Below are positions 20,804 through 31,869 of a DNA stretch of 64,000 nucleotides, piece by piece. Numbering within the stretch: the stretch's first letter is position 1; each line of letters begins with the position of its first letter. The notes under the pieces are model-generated. The model had not been told where the DNA came from and searched no databases. It saw only the letters and a list, made by a program, of their open reading frames with translations. The position numbers and the translations under genes were made by a program. Source of the DNA: Zelopaecilomyces penicillatus (lineage: Eukaryota > Ascomycota > Sordariomycetes > Hypocreales > Pseudodiploosporaceae); the NCBI GenBank assembly GCA_005765155.1, contig VCCP01000004.1:1302001-1366000 (forward strand), written 5' to 3'.

Positions 20804-21932
20804 ACGTTTAGGGACAAGGTTTGAGATGATTTTTTCTTTTCCTTATGGGACCATGTGCATCTATATGGAGGATGGGGTTTTTTCTTTTTATTGCTTCGGC
20901 TTTTTTCAAAGGTGAGACAGACGATGGAAGACGGATCTTTTTCAAACGAAGAAAAAAAGGGCCAACCAGCTTATGGATATGTAGACAGTAGCAAGGCAAG
21001 TGACGAAGAAGAGAAGTGGGAAGTGGTGTCTTGTTTTCGGTGGGAGGAGGGAGGCATGATATGAGACATAACTACAGCGTGTCTTGTCGTTACCATTATT
21101 CGTTGCGTTTTCATCTTTTGTGTTTTTTTTCTTCTTGTTCTTTCCCACTCTCACTCTCTCTCTGTCTCTCACGCCTATTGAATCAGTAGATACCTAATGG
21201 CACTCAATTTTGAAAGCTACATCCCCGTCCGTGACAAAAGCACTTACAATACTCAATGCCAACAATTGCACAAGATTCGTATATATATATATATATAAAG
21301 GGCATATCACTCGTGAAGAGACGTTGACCGGTTACAATTCTTTGTGTGTAATCGCTGAATGTTGTATTACAAGGTGGCTCTCAACTGTTTCAAAAAAGTG
21401 TTGCGATACGTATGGTGTTACTTTGTTTGGAGGTAATTATCATGTGTATGCCCTCTGCGTGGGTTTTCTGGAGCAGCGACAATTGACGGAGTTATCTTTG
21501 ATCTAACGCAAGTTTTCTTATGATCATATTTAGGTCTCACAACTTGGGCATACATTCTCGCTGATTTTGCTTCACTCTATGTATGCTTACCTATAGTAAT
21601 TGCTGTACAGTACTAACTCATTAGTAGAAACACAGGGTTACCTAATTACCAACTTGAGCGAAAATTAGACCAGGACTGGGCTCTTGAATATTGATATCCA
21701 ATGCAAAATTCGATCACTAGACGAACTTTCAATATAGTTAAGTTAATACATGGACACATCGTTTGATAGTCCATGTTCTTTTTCATTACACCTCTAAATC
21801 TTCATGTCCGACCTTCTCCAGTTAAATTTCAACTAAGTCAATATTGAAATTTTTCTTGTGGAGCCATATGGCCGCTTCGTTATATAGTCATTACATTTTC
21901 GATTCCCGCAGATCTCTGCTTTTTCCGTTGAG
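20804..21932. other. Convergent intergenic region between SIN3 and ERG10
   Basis: This is the shared 3' flank of two converging genes. It is AT-rich, with T-runs near 20879-20912 and 21124-21131 and an AT dinucleotide run at 21280-21297. It should contain both polyadenylation sites. No gene is supported. Confidence 0.5.
21280..21297. repeat. (AT)n microsatellite
   Basis: Nine perfect TA dinucleotides in the SIN3/ERG10 convergent intergenic region. Confidence 0.9.
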
Positions 21933-23384
21933 TCACTGCAAGTTCTCAATCACAAGAGCAGAAGCGCCACCGCCACCGTTACAAATACCAGCGCAACCAA
22001 TCTTGGCTCCCCTCTCCTTGAGTACGGATGTCAATGTAGTGACGATACGGGCACCGGAAGCACCAAGAGGGTGACCGATAGCAACGGAGCCACCGAAAAC
22101 GTTGACCTTGTCGGCTGAGAGCCCCAGAATCTTCATATTAGCCAAAGCAACAGCAGAGAAAGCCTCGTTGATTTCGTAAAAGTCAATATCATTCTCGGTC
22201 AAACCGGCATGCTTGATGGCCTTGGGGATGGCGAGCGAGGGAGCAATGGTGAAACGCTCAGGCTCACGCTCGGCATCAGCCCAACCTAGGATCTTAGCGA
22301 TGGGCTTGAGTCCAAGCTCCTTGACCTTAGCCTCAGACATGAGAACGACAGCAGCAGCACCATCATTGATGGGGGCGGCATTAGGAGCAGTAATGGAGCC
22401 ATCAGGCTTGAAAGCAGGGCGCATAGCCTTGAGCTTATCGACGTTCAAGTTCTTAACCTCGTCGTCTCGCTCAACCTTGACAGGGGGCTTTCCACGTCCT
22501 CCGCTAACCTCAACCGGGACGATCTCCTTAAATAGACCAGCCTCAGTGGCCGCCTGTGCTTTCTTATAGGAGTTGATGGCGTACTCGTCCTGAGCTTCCC
22601 TTGTGAGGTCATGCTCTGAAGCACAAAGCTCACCCTGAAGTCCCATGTGTTCCTTCTTGAAAGAGTCTGTCAAGCCATCCTTGAGGACACCATCTACCAA
22701 AGTCTGATCTCCGTATTTGGCACCGGCTCGCAGAACGGGAAGATAGTGGGGAGTATTGGACATGGACTCAGTGCCGCCGGCAACGACAATAGAGGAAGTG
22801 CCGAGCATGATATTCTGAGCACCGAGAACAATGGCCTTGAGAGATGAGGCGCAGACCTTGTTCACAGTGGTGCAGATGGTCTGACCAGGGAGCCCAGCAC
22901 CGATTGCACATTGACGGGCAGGAGCTTGACCGAGACTAGATGAGATTTATTAGAACACCACCCGATATGAAGCAGAAAAAGAGCAATGGATTGGCGGCCA
23001 CGAAGAGGGGGAATGGTACTGTGTAAGGGTTTGGCTTACTTGGCAGAGAGGACATTTCCGAAGTAGACCTCTTCGACATCCTCAGACTTGATACCAGCTC
23101 GCTCAACAGCACCTTGGGCGACGTTAGATTCTCCTTTCACGTACTGACGAAAACAAAGACGACAGTGAACATACCTTTGATAGCAACAGAACCCAGTTGA
23201 GTGGCACTTAGACTCGATAGAGAACTGCAGGGCGACACAAGTCAGCGCCAGCACAATCATGACTGCCGTTACAGCCCAAAGCAAGCAGCAAAGAGCTACG
23301 TTATGAACTGATAGCTTACCCGAGGAATGACCCAATGGGGGTTCTGACAGCAGAGACAATGTAAACGGGAGGGAGACCAGCCAT
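21933..23384 (-). CDS. ERG10: Acetyl-CoA C-acetyltransferase (cytosolic thiolase, 4 exons)
   Basis: On the - strand, exons 23384-23320, 23224-23175, 23112-23040 and 22935-21933 join to 396 residues, close to the 398 of yeast Erg10. The protein condenses two acetyl-CoA to acetoacetyl-CoA, the first step towards mevalonate and ergosterol. The N terminus reads MAGLPPVYIVSAVRTPIGSF. The acylated nucleophile is Cys91 in NKVCASS, the same position as in yeast. The catalytic His lies in GHPLGASG and the second Cys in CNGGGGA near the C terminus. There is no mitochondrial presequence and no SKL-type peroxisomal signal (it ends VIENLQ), so the cytosolic isozyme is likely. Introns are 95, 62 and 104 nt, with donors GTAAGC, GTATGT and GTAAGC. 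It diverges from SNU114 across about 0.9 kb. Confidence 0.94.
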
Positions 23385-24319
23385 CTTGTTTGATGATATT
23401 GGGTTGAGACTCGAGGATATTGGTTGTTTGAAGAAGAGAGAGGGTAGCAGCACAGTCTAGTACAGAGTGATGGCTTGGGAGGAAGGAAGATAGAGGTGGC
23501 AGAATAGCTGGGTGGGCCTCAAACTTTACATGGACGGCAGACCAGACCGCCTTACTAATTATTGATCAATTGAGTGCCTCTCTCTTCAGCTAGAACTACT
23601 ACCTACCTACTTTACCTAGCTCTACCTAGCTCTACCTAGCTCTACCTAACTTATCAACTCTCTCCTGCAGCTCACTGGTTGCCACTGGCCGCCTCCACAT
23701 CGCCTTATAGATGGAGGGGGAAGGGAGGGGAGGAGAGGGGCAACAAAACAACACACAGCACACTATAGCACGCTCCGCTGTCGGCACAGGGACGCTTTGT
23801 GCTGTAATTACAGGCCGATATGGCTATGGATATGGATACAACAACCCTGCTGTTACCGTTGCTGCATCTGTGCTGACTCGATAAGCTCCGAATCGGGTCT
23901 TACTCGCAGCAAGTGGTGTATTGTCTTAAGACTAGGTAGCAGAATGGACGACTGATATGTCTGTATTTCAGCGGAGCCTGTTGAGAGGAACCCCTGATAT
24001 CTTGAACAGCTTCGTACTCGTATTGCGGAGCTCCGTTGATCAATTGAAACGCCCCTCCTTTAGTAGCGTCTTTTTGATATCACATTTCGTATACCTAGTG
24101 TTGTAAGGGCGGGTACCTAGACGTTAGATATCGATAAGCAATGAATGCCATCCAATTGGGCCTATCACCACGTGATTCAGCTCGCCGCGACTCAAAAAAG
24201 TTGCTGGGGCCGGCGCCTGGGCTGTAGGTCAAGGTGATAGACGCGACTTGCGACGAAAGCTGCCTTGTCAGTTCGTCGCCTGCCATTGAAACTGGTTAAT
24301 TGGATCTACAGACGACAGG
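23385..24319. promoter_or_regulatory. Divergent promoter region of ERG10 and SNU114
   Basis: 935 bp between two start codons facing apart. It contains a tandem decamer at 23611-23650, a purine-rich G tract at about 23713-23740, and AT-rich sequence next to SNU114. Which elements serve which gene cannot be told from sequence. Confidence 0.55.
23611..23650. repeat. Four tandem copies of a TCTACCTAGC decamer
   Basis: Four head-to-tail ten-base units, TTTACCTAGC, TCTACCTAGC twice and TCTACCTAAC, preceded by a CTACCTAC run. They lie 227-266 bp upstream of the ERG10 start. CTACCTA-type repeats recur elsewhere in this window. Confidence 0.85.
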
Positions 24320-27300
24320 ATGGATGACCTCTATGATGAGTAAGCTATACGCATGGTATTTGTATATTTCTGGAACTGCTACTAACACTCAGGTCTAGGT
24401 TCGGCAACTTCATTGGGGAGGAGGTTGAATCTGGAGCTGGCTCTGAGGCTGGTGTAGATGCGGGCGACTACGTATACGATGATGAGCCAGAGGACACACA
24501 TGAGGCAACAGGACAGGAGCTCATGGAACTTGATGGTGCGACTGCTACATGCGAGAGACATGGCGGACTAGCTAACTAACTCTCATTCTGCCTTATAGAT
24601 GGACCGTCTAATGCCGTTGTTCTCCACGAAGACAAGCAATATTATCCAACCGCCGAGCAGGTATATGGGACTGAAGTCGAAACGCGCGTGGAAGAGGAAG
24701 ATGCGCAGCCCCTCAGCGAGCCCATCATTGCGCCGATTGAACAGAGGAAGTTTAATATCGAAGAGGCCGACCTTCCACCGGTGTTCTTCGATCGTGAATT
24801 CATGACCGATCTGATGAGCTTCCCCGATCAAATACGAAACGTTGCTCTTGCCGGACACCTGCACCATGGCAAGACTGCTTTCATGGATATGCTGGTTCTT
24901 GAGACTCACGACATCACGGATAGGCTAGATCGAAGAGTCGGCAAGAATCGTGACGAGTCGCTGCGATATACCGATATTCACATTCTAGAGCGGGAACGAG
25001 GCGTCTCGGTCAAGGCTGCGCCAATGAGTCTCGTTTTACAAAGCACAAAGGGAAAATCGCATCTTTTCAACCTGATCGATACACCTGGACATGTCAACTT
25101 TGTGGATGAGGTCGCTGCTGCCGCCCGCCTCGTCGACGGCGTGTGCTTGGTCGTGGATGTTGTCGAAGGCGTGCAGATCAATACGGAGCAGATCATCAAG
25201 CATGCTGTGTTGGAAGATATTCCCCTCACACTCATCATCAACAAGGTGGACCGCTTAATCCTCGAATTGAAACTCCCTCCCAAGGATGCGTACTTCAAAC
25301 TCAAGCATGTCATTGAGGAGGTCAACACAGTCATCGCAAACACAGTACCGTTGACAGCAGCATCGAAGCGAATTAGTCCTGAAAAGGGCAATGTTCTCTT
25401 TGCTTGTACGGATATGGGTTGGTGTTTCACGCTACAATCTTTTGCCAAGATGTATGCAGATACTTATGGAGACATTAACACTGAGGAGTTTGCGAAGCGA
25501 CTATGGGGAGACGTTTATTTCAACCCAAAGAAACGGTCCTTTACACGGAAACCTGCTGAGGACAAATCCTCAAGATCATTTGTTCATTTCATCTTGGAGC
25601 CCATCTACAAGATCTTCACACATTCCATCAGCGACAGCCCTGAGCAATTACGACCAGTATTAGAATCACTCGGTATCCAGTTGAAGCCCTCACAGTACAA
25701 AGCCGACGCGCAAGACATATTAAAACTCGTTTGTGATCAGTTTTTCGGTGCATCAACGGGTTTTGTCGACATGGTTGTTCAGCATGTCCCTTCTCCTGCC
25801 GAAGCTGCCGAGCGAATGCTCGAGCGATATTATACTGGCCCCTTGGATACAAAGATTGCTGCGTCGATGAAAGCTTGTGACCCTGATGGCCCGCTGGTTG
25901 TCCATATCTCAAAGTTATTCAACACTTCTGATGCCAAAGGGTTTCACTCATTTGGGCGGGTGGTCAGTGGAACTGCGCGGCCAGGGATGTCAGTACGAGT
26001 TCTGGGCGAGGGTTATTCCCTAGACGATGAAGAAGATATGACTATGGCCTCGATTAGCGAAGTATTTATCTGCGAGACTAGATACAACATCCCCACGGAT
26101 GGTGTGCCTGCCGGTAATCTGGTGCTTCTAGGCGGTGTTGACAATTCCATTGTCAAATCAGCAACGATAGTACCACCGAAGCTAGAGGACGACGAAGACG
26201 CATACATCTTCAGACCCGTAACCCATTTCACCGAATCTGTCCTCAAAGTCGCCGTTGAGCCCATCAACCCTTCCGAATTGCCCAAGATGCTTGACGGTCT
26301 ACGCAAGGTCCAGAAATCATATCCCCTGATCAAGACGAAAGTGGAAGAGTCCGGTGAGCATGTTGTGCTCGGGACAGGCGAGCTCTACATGGATTGCGTG
26401 CTACATGACCTACGGAGGTTATACGCAGACATGGATATCAAGGTCTCAGATCCCGTCACGAGATTTTGCGAAACCGTAGTCGAAACATCAGCAACAAAGT
26501 GTTACGCAATCACGCCCAACAAGAAGAACAAGATCACCATGGTAGCAGAGCAATTGGAGAAGGGAATCTCGGCCGATATTGAGACTGGCGTGGTCAAGAT
26601 CCGTGATCCCATCCGCAAGACGGCTAAATTCTTTGAGGAGAAGCATGGGTGGGATAAGCTGGCTGCGAGGAGTATATGGGCTTTTGGGCCTGATGAGATG
26701 GGACCAAACATCCTGCAGGATGATACCATTCCTACAGAGGTAAGTTAACAGTGACTCCACCTCTAGGCATGTGCGGACATGCGCAAATCCGAGGGTACGG
26801 AAGCTAACGATGATGTTGGTAGATCGACAAGAAGCTTTTGGGCACCGTAAAGGAGTCAATACGACAAGGCTTCAGCTGGGCAGCTCGCGAAGGCCCGCTA
26901 TGTGAAGAACGTAAGCTCAACATCCACCCTTGTGCTGTTGCACAGAACCCTCAGTTTACTAATAGAGATTACTACATGCAGCCATTCGTAACACCAAGTT
27001 CAAGGTCACTGATGTTGTATTGGCCAGTGAGGCCATATTTCGTGGCGGCGGCCAGATCATTCCTACTTCACGACGAGCATGCTACTCATCCTTCCTCATG
27101 GCATCTCCACGTTTAATGGAGCCGGTGTATGCTGTGTCTGTCACGGGTCCGGAAGACTCTTACATGGAAGTGTACAATGTGCTGGCCCGGCGTCGTGGAC
27201 ACGTCCTCTCTGATGGGCCGGTCGCGGGCACGCCTCTCTACCGCGTCAACGGCCTCTTGCCCGTCATCGACAGCTTCGGCTTCGAGACAGACCTGCGCAT

Positions 27301-27547
27301 CAAGACCCAGGGCGGCTCCATGGTCAGCCTGGTGTTTGACAGCTGGAGCATCGTACCTGGCGACCCGCTGGACCGGGACCAGCAGATTCGGCCGCTGCAG
27401 CCGGCATCAGCACAGGGCACGGCACGGGACTTTGTGCTCAAGACGAGGCGGCGCAAGGGGCTGAGCGAGGACGTCAGCGTCAAGACTTTCCTGGAGCCTG
27501 AGTTCTACCAGAGTCTGATGGAAAGTGGATTACTTGGGGATGCGTAA
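24320..27547 (+). CDS. SNU114: U5 snRNP GTPase Snu114 (EFTUD2/Cwf10 family, 5 exons)
   Basis: Exons 24320-24339, 24399-24535, 24599-26739, 26823-26910 and 26982-27547 join to 983 residues, the usual length for fungal Snu114. Exon 1 encodes only MDDLYD plus two bases of the next codon. After an acidic N terminus comes an EF-2-like GTPase domain: P-loop AGHLHHGKT (about 138), DTPGH (about 213) and NKVD (about 266). EF-2 domains II-V follow, with the conserved ARSIWAFGP region and the C-terminal SVTGPEDSYMEVYNVLARRRGHV. Snu114 works with Prp8 and Brr2 to drive spliceosome activation and disassembly. Intron phases are 2, 1, 0 and 1, and all junctions fall in conserved motifs (for example EEPIRNTKFK across intron 4). 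Introns are 59, 63, 83 and 71 nt. Confidence 0.95.
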
Positions 27548-29820
27548 TCGGCTGACAAAACCTGGGGGATGACAAACAAAACTCCGGGGGAAACGTCGAG
27601 TTGGGATCGTATTTTGGTGGAGCAGTGGCACTATATTTGGTGCCATCTCCATAAGCCCCCCCCCCCCAAAAGAAATACATCAATGACATGTGGCTGCGGT
27701 CATATCACGAGAAGGACATGTCAATGCATCTAGCCCAGGCGGGAACAACGACAGGCGGGAGAGGGAGGAATGGATTGGAGGCATAACCCAGGCGGGCAAT
27801 GATGAATATCAAAGCCACTTCGGGTAGGGTAATATAGACAGGCGATTTGAAGCATTCATTGGTTCCGGCATCAAGCGGCCATGAATTGTAAACCACCCCA
27901 AACTAACAAGAAGAAGAAAAGATGAAAATCCAAGCGATGAATGGCAGTATCTATCTACAAGGGGGGTGTGTATATGTGTGTGTGCGTGTGTGCGTGTGTA
28001 GTTAGTTCACTATGAGCCTCAATGGTAGTGGAGATTATATTGATACGAGGCCGGAGAAGACCTATCAATGTTATTTCAGCCTTGTCCTTGGCATCATCGC
28101 CGTCGTCATTGTTCACGAAAGATAGGCAGCAATTGATATAACAACAGACATCATATAGAGACTGTAGTTTGTATGATTTTCCGTGCGCATACTGTAGACA
28201 TTTTTTGGGGGCCGCATAATGAAATGCCTAAACAGCAGCCAATGTGCTGCTGTTGCAGCGCCCCAAGATTCATCCAGCCCCAGTGTTGCCTCTCGCAATA
28301 ACACTTTATTCATGCCATAAATCTGAACCCCGGAGAAAATCTCCAAGGACGAAGGAGGAGGAGGGGCTTAATCACAACATGATCAATACATACACCTCTC
28401 TCTCCTTCTCGCACTCTCCCACTCGCTTGCAACGGCTGGGCTCGGGCTAGCCGGCCATTAAGTTTATTTTTATTTTTTTAAAGATCCGGTGTAGTAATTT
28501 CTGTTCTGAGTTCTTTTTTCGGTGTTCCTGTTTTCTCCCACTTGCCAACTTATCTCCGGGGTATTCCAACTAAGCGCTGCTCAGCCGGGAAGTTTAGCAT
28601 GCAGCGACCACGAAAAAAAAACAATGGATCAGTCGGCATTTCTCAGCATGCCACTGACTCGGGCAGGGCAAAAATGCTTAGCCCGGACCCCCAGAACGCA
28701 ACAAGAGACTTTTTCTGACGCTTGAATTAATAATTGATATATCATACCCCTCCTCATTCCTTGTGCCTCGGCATATCGATGCTTAAGCGTAGTTTTCCTC
28801 CCTCTCTTGCAACGATTGTTTTTCTCTTCGATATCGGCGCGGGAGCTGAGAAAATCCTGGGGAGTGTAGACGGCCGTTCAGACGGGGACGGCGAGGCCGG
28901 CTCATGTCATACCGCGCTCAAATCTCTGGGCGGTCGACAGCATATCCCGATTTGGGGGCGCTGACACAAACGCCCAGCGCGGAGACCAGCATCAGTACTC
29001 GAAACTTTCTAGGCACTTTGTGAAGCAACGACGATCCATAGGCGAGGAGAATGGGCCAACATTCGTCATGGTCAATGCGTAAGGATGAGGTATCCATGAA
29101 GAGGGATCTGAGAACCCAAACACCACCAGGAAGCGACTAATACTGGGTGCGCAATGTGGCTCCACACCGAACAATGTGTAATGAATGTACAGGTACGCGT
29201 ACTTGCCGGTGCCAGCAACGCAGCAACTCGCAAGTCAAGTTGGCTGCTTTCGCACAGAAGCAAGGTCAATCCGCAATAGAGCAGACCCTTTGATGTAGTC
29301 GCTGTAGTCGGTGGTTGGTTGTTGGTGGTATTGGGGTGTTGGGTGTTTCCATTTCAATGGACGGCCCGACCGCCGAGAAGCAAACCACTTCTGGGCCCAC
29401 TGGGCTATGTTGGCATATCTACACCACCTGAATGAGGCTGTTATGCACGGAGGCTAATAGGTGATTAACTATGGCCATCATCCTCGACGCCATTCTTTGT
29501 CCAAGATCATTACGTAGATATCCCTGGTTTCATGCAAACTCGTATATTGTCCAAAGGAAGACGTTGGACGTGTTGCATTGAACCACACCTGTACCATGAC
29601 CTGACCTAGAATCCTCCGATTAGAGTAATGATGATTGCGGTAATCATTCAATCATCTTTGATGTAGTAGTGAGGATCAATATCCTTGCCTCCTCCGGCAA
29701 AGCCGCTTTGATACCCGGGTGCCCGGGAGGCAATCCTGCGTCAAAAATCTCGCTGCATTCTTTGGCTTCAACATTTTGGGCATGCGCTAGTGCTCAATCC
29801 CAAATTTCGGTTTCTTATTA
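27548..29820. other. Convergent intergenic region between SNU114 and CIA2, 2.3 kb
   Basis: No supported gene. It holds a run of 12 C at 27656-27667, a GT-rich microsatellite at 27966-27999, and mixed unique sequence. The length is generous for a convergent pair, so a small noncoding RNA is possible, but nothing in the sequence supports one. Confidence 0.45.
27966..27999. repeat. GT-rich microsatellite
   Basis: Imperfect (GT)n with TATATG and CG interruptions downstream of SNU114. Confidence 0.85.
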
Positions 29821-30722
29821 TTAAACACATGTTTCAAGCATTTTATCGAGGACCCCCTTGAGAGTATCGTTTTCCAATGCCGCAGCAACTCGCTCTTTGT
29901 CGCTAAGCTGCTTATTTACCTGATCATCCTGAGTATGGCTATTTTCTTTGCAAATAACCTCAACCCGATAGTTGGGAGGCAAGCACTGCTCCAAACGCAC
30001 TCGTACGCCCAGCCCGAGCACGGTAGCAAGAGAGCAGTGCGTAACGGTAGGGGTCAAGGCTACCTTAACATAGACTATTGTGTTTGGACTTGGCACCCCC
30101 AAAGCAGGAGAGGGAGTGATGTGTATGTCAGGAAGGTTGATGACGGACAGCAGCCCGAGAGAGACTGGGTGCTCCGGGTCTGATATGGTAGATATGAGAT
30201 CTATTGCTGCGTGTTAGCGTTGCCGCATGACTTAATTGGCAATTTTGAGCCCGTTGTAATAAATTTGGCATAAACAGCAAGGGAAACAGTCATTGCGGCC
30301 CAGGATTTACGCATTCCGGACTCCCGCTAGGGCTTTCATTGATGTGCAGTTCAGAACAAAGGTTTGGGACAAAAATGCCCATGCGACCGGCCGTATGAAG
30401 AACGCCAAAAAAAAAAAAATTACAGGCGAAGAGTCTGCAACTCCAACTTGGGTAAATACGTACCATAAATCTCCTGCTCATCGATGGGGTCCGCAGCGAC
30501 AAAATCTTCAGCATCGACATTCAAGCGGGGCCACGCAGCGTCAACTTGGAGCTCATCATCTTCGCCTTGGTAAAACGGCCGAGACAAATAGCATGGCTTA
30601 GAAAGGATCACTTCTGCGTACTTGGAATCGGGTCCTTTCCGAGGCGTGGCCCTCTTCCCGCGAGTCGGCAGCTGTGAGGCGCTGAGGATTGTCGGATTTG
30701 CGTTGTCCAAAGCTGCGGCCAT
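29821..30722 (-). CDS. CIA2: Cytosolic Fe-S assembly factor, MIP18/CIA2 family (2 exons)
   Basis: On the - strand, exons 30722-30464 and 30200-29821 join to 212 residues. The N terminus (about 1-75) is variable and basic. The MIP18/DUF59 domain follows: DEQEIYDLISTISDPEHPVSL across the splice junction, then NLPDIHITP, and the signature PTVTHCSLATVLGLGVRVRLEQCLPP with its conserved Cys. The end, KENSHTQDDQVNKQLSDKERVAAALEN, is typical of the family. Cia2 acts with Cia1 and Met18/MMS19 to deliver iron-sulfur clusters to cytosolic and nuclear enzymes such as DNA polymerases and helicases. The 263-nt intron (GTACGT..ATAG, phase 1) is longer than most here, but the junction recreates the conserved EIYDLI. 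The start ATG is at 30722. Confidence 0.92.
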
Positions 30723-31796
30723 TTTTCTCTTAGGCTTTTCCCTAAATCAGCGGCTTGCTGTTGGTTGATTCCCTGCCTTTCCGCGTGCGGGGGTGGGACT
30801 TGAATCGAAACAAATGCGATCCGGACGAGCCTGATGGGGGTGAAATTGGTATGTCAAGCAATCGAGCCAGATCAATGCCGGAGAGCGGTCCGCGATGGAT
30901 AAGCAAAGACTCACGAAGCCAAGCCAAAGTATACAGGTAGAGAGGAGTTCCTGATACTGATGCGAGACACAAATTGTTGGGTCTGACCTGTCGAGGTTGC
31001 AGGCGGTCCGGAGTGGGGGAACGCGCTCAGTCGTTTCCGTTCTAGCACTTCCCTAGACAGTTTACAGTTGCAGATGTGACGTGGACGGGTCCCAGCTTCA
31101 GAGGATGCAGTGTGTGTAGTGTTGCAGTTGCTGCCTTGTTGAAAGCCAGGGTTATGGCCGGCTGTTGATGTAATGGCTTGTTTCTCTTTGGATAAGTTTG
31201 AAAGCCGAAGTTTGTGTCAGCGCAGCCCCTCTCGTCGTGCTTTTGCGGGTGCAGGCGCGATAGGGAATGGCAGCGCTTAAGAAAGAGCCTAGAGGCAGGC
31301 AATATTACAGCTGTTGTAGCACTAAACAGGCCCCATTGCAAATCAGTATTTGTACGGCTACTGTAGCTTGAGCGCCTTGTGGATTAAACAACGCCACCTC
31401 GCCACCAACAACTGCAGGAATTCCGTTTCTACTAGAGAAGGTTTGTCTCTCATGGAATAGAAACAGACAGGTGACGTTCAGAGCGTTACCAACTGCAACA
31501 GCAGCGGCGATCATGCAAGTATGGTACCTGAACCAGTTGTGTTTCATTTGAGTTGCCATGCTAAGATCTAAGCGCGACGATTGCCAGCCCAGCACCCGTG
31601 CTCAAGTTTGATGTATCTGTGCGGCATCAAGCTTGATTTGCTGCATGGTTACAAGGCATCCTTGGATGATCCCATTCTGTATCTGGGCTCAGTTTAGTGC
31701 GAAGTAGTTTATCGCATGTACTAGCCATGCACTACAAAGGCCTTAGGTATTACATGTACGTACGTAGTCTTGGATGCTGTATGTAGACGGGTATCC

Positions 31797-31869
31797 AAAA
31801 AAAAAAAAAAAAAAAAAAAAAAAGGAAGAAGAAAAAAGAAGAAGAAGTAGAAAAAAAAAGAGAGAGAGC
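31797..31869. repeat. Poly(A)/polypurine tract
   Basis: Twenty-seven consecutive A, then A/G-only sequence of AAG and GA units interrupted by one T. The complement is a long polypyrimidine run. It could be the tail of an old retroposed sequence or simple slippage; no retroelement sequence is seen next to it. Confidence 0.85.

Noticed and set aside
31042..31595. Two - strand frames with hydrophobic segments
   Set aside because: They do not splice together convincingly and match no family I recognise.
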